A stretch of 9,960 bases of DNA, taken from NCBI GenBank assembly GCA_013816275.1, contig JACDER010000026.1, forward strand, positions 1 through 9,960, read 5' to 3'. This DNA is from Actinomycetota bacterium (GTDB lineage Bacteria; Actinomycetota; Thermoleophilia; Gaiellales; Gaiellaceae). Under the pieces are notes generated by a model. That model worked only from the letters and a program-made list of their open reading frames with translations. It was not told the origin of the DNA and ran no database searches. Below, piece by piece: positions 9,215 to 9,960 of the stretch; positions within the stretch are counted from its first letter, which is position 1, and each line of letters begins with the position of its first letter. The translations under genes were made by a program, and so were the position numbers.

Positions 9215-9960
9215 GTGATCGCCGTCATCGGAGCCGCAGGGACGATCGGGAGCAAGGTGCTCGAGTTCCTGGAGGCGTGGGACGCGGCCGCCGCTCCGCG
9301 AGACTTCAGGCTCCAGGGGGACGAGCACGTCGACGCCCGTGACCCCGCGTCCCTCGCCCGAGCTCTGGCCGGCGCGTCGGTGTGCGTTAACTGCGCGGAC
9401 TACCGGTTGAACCTCGAGGTGATGGAGGGCGCCCTCCGCGCCGGCTGTCACTACATCGACCTCGGCGGCCTGTTCCACATGACGAGGCGCCAGCTCGGGC
9501 TCCACGACCGGTTTCTGGAGGACGGGCGTACGGCGATCCTGGGCATGGGCTCGGCGCCGGGCAAGACGAACCTGCTCGCGAGCGCCGCGATCCGGCGGCT
9601 CGGCGCGGCGCCGAGCTCGCTCGAGATCTGGGCCGCGACCCGAGATCCGGCCGCCGCCGGCCATCCTCTTCCGATCACCTACTCCGCGCAGACGCTGCTC
9701 GACGAGCTCCGCATGCGCCCGGTCGTGCTCCACGAGGGCGAGCTGGTGGAGGTGGAACCGCTCTCGGGAGCCGCGAAGCGCGAGCTGCCCGAGCTCGACG
9801 AGGTGGAGGCGATCTACACGCTCCATTCGGAGCTGGCGACGCTCCCGGCCGCCTTCCCTTCGCTCCGCGAGGCCAGCTTCCGCCTCAGCCTCTCTCCGGG
9901 CCTGATCGACAAGCTGCTGGCACTCGGCGACGAGCTTCCCGAGCCCTACGTCCAGTCCGC
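9215..9960 (+). CDS. Saccharopine-dehydrogenase-like NAD(P)-binding oxidoreductase, C-terminus missing
   Basis: The first 248 residues of a Rossmann-fold protein of the saccharopine dehydrogenase-like family; the gene runs off the right edge. Starting from GTG, the N-terminus has the dinucleotide loop IGAAGTIG (residues 5-12). It continues with the family pattern VCVNCADYRLNLEVMEGALR, then AGCHYIDLGGLFHMTRRQL and the GMGSAPGKTNLLA segment, which corresponds to the conserved PG turn before the second domain. The reading frame stays open with GC-rich third positions throughout. The stretch between the glycine loop and VNCADY looks short: the second Rossmann strand with its cofactor-ribose acidic residue is hard to find. 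The family covers lysine catabolism, polyamine synthesis (carboxynorspermidine dehydrogenase) and many uncharacterised reductases. Its placement opposite a putrescine/GABA operon suggests a link to amine or lysine metabolism, but no substrate can be assigned. Confidence 0.82.
   Translation, partial: MIAVIGAAGTIGSKVLEFLEAWDAAAAPRDFRLQGDEHVDARDPASLARALAGASVCVNCADYRLNLEVMEGALRAGCHYIDLGGLFHMTRRQLGLHDRFLEDGRTAILGMGSAPGKTNLLASAAIRRLGAAPSSLEIWAATRDPAAAGHPLPITYSAQTLLDELRMRPVVLHEGELVEVEPLSGAAKRELPELDEVEAIYTLHSELATLPAAFPSLREASFRLSLSPGLIDKLLALGDELPEPYVQS

Noticed and set aside
8861..9826. 321-residue open frame on the minus strand spanning the divergent intergenic region
   Set aside because: It is antisense to the saccharopine-dehydrogenase-like gene and out of frame with gabT. 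Its product has no family motif, while both genes it crosses do.

Overview
This is a GC-rich, almost fully coding window. Eight genes lie nose to tail on the minus strand, from about 9161 down past the left edge. One divergent gene on the plus strand runs off the right edge. GC-rich codons, TTG and GTG starts backed by strong Shine-Dalgarno sites, and the look of the proteins suggest a soil-type Actinomycetota, perhaps Thermoleophilia/Gaiellales. That placement is inference; no marker gene is present.

In transcription order (right to left) the minus-strand operon encodes: a GabT-like 4-aminobutyrate aminotransferase (9161-7860); a polyamine-type ABC importer, with ATPase (7888-6821), lipoprotein binding protein (6824-5637) and two permeases (5670-4732 and 4735-3935); a PatD-type gamma-aminobutyraldehyde dehydrogenase (3911-2475); an APC-family amino acid/amine permease (2474-963); and a second class III aminotransferase (973 to beyond 1, C-terminus cut off). 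Junctions are overlaps of 4 to 34 bases, a direct stop-to-start abutment, or a single 23-base gap. One co-translated transcript is therefore likely.

Together the enzymes make a plausible non-glutamylated putrescine route. The importer brings in putrescine or a related amine. The SpuC-like aminotransferase oxidises it to 4-aminobutanal. PatD converts that to GABA, and GabT makes succinic semialdehyde. A succinic semialdehyde dehydrogenase is not in the window. The block matches the E. coli ydcSTUV-patD cluster in content, but the ATPase gene precedes the binding-protein gene and aminotransferase genes flank the block on both sides.

The divergent gene (9215 onward) encodes a saccharopine-dehydrogenase-like NAD(P)-binding protein. 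Only 53 bases separate it from gabT, and this is the only visible place for a divergent control region. No regulator, RNA gene, mobile element, CRISPR array or convincing terminator was seen, and no stretch over 300 bases lacks a gene.
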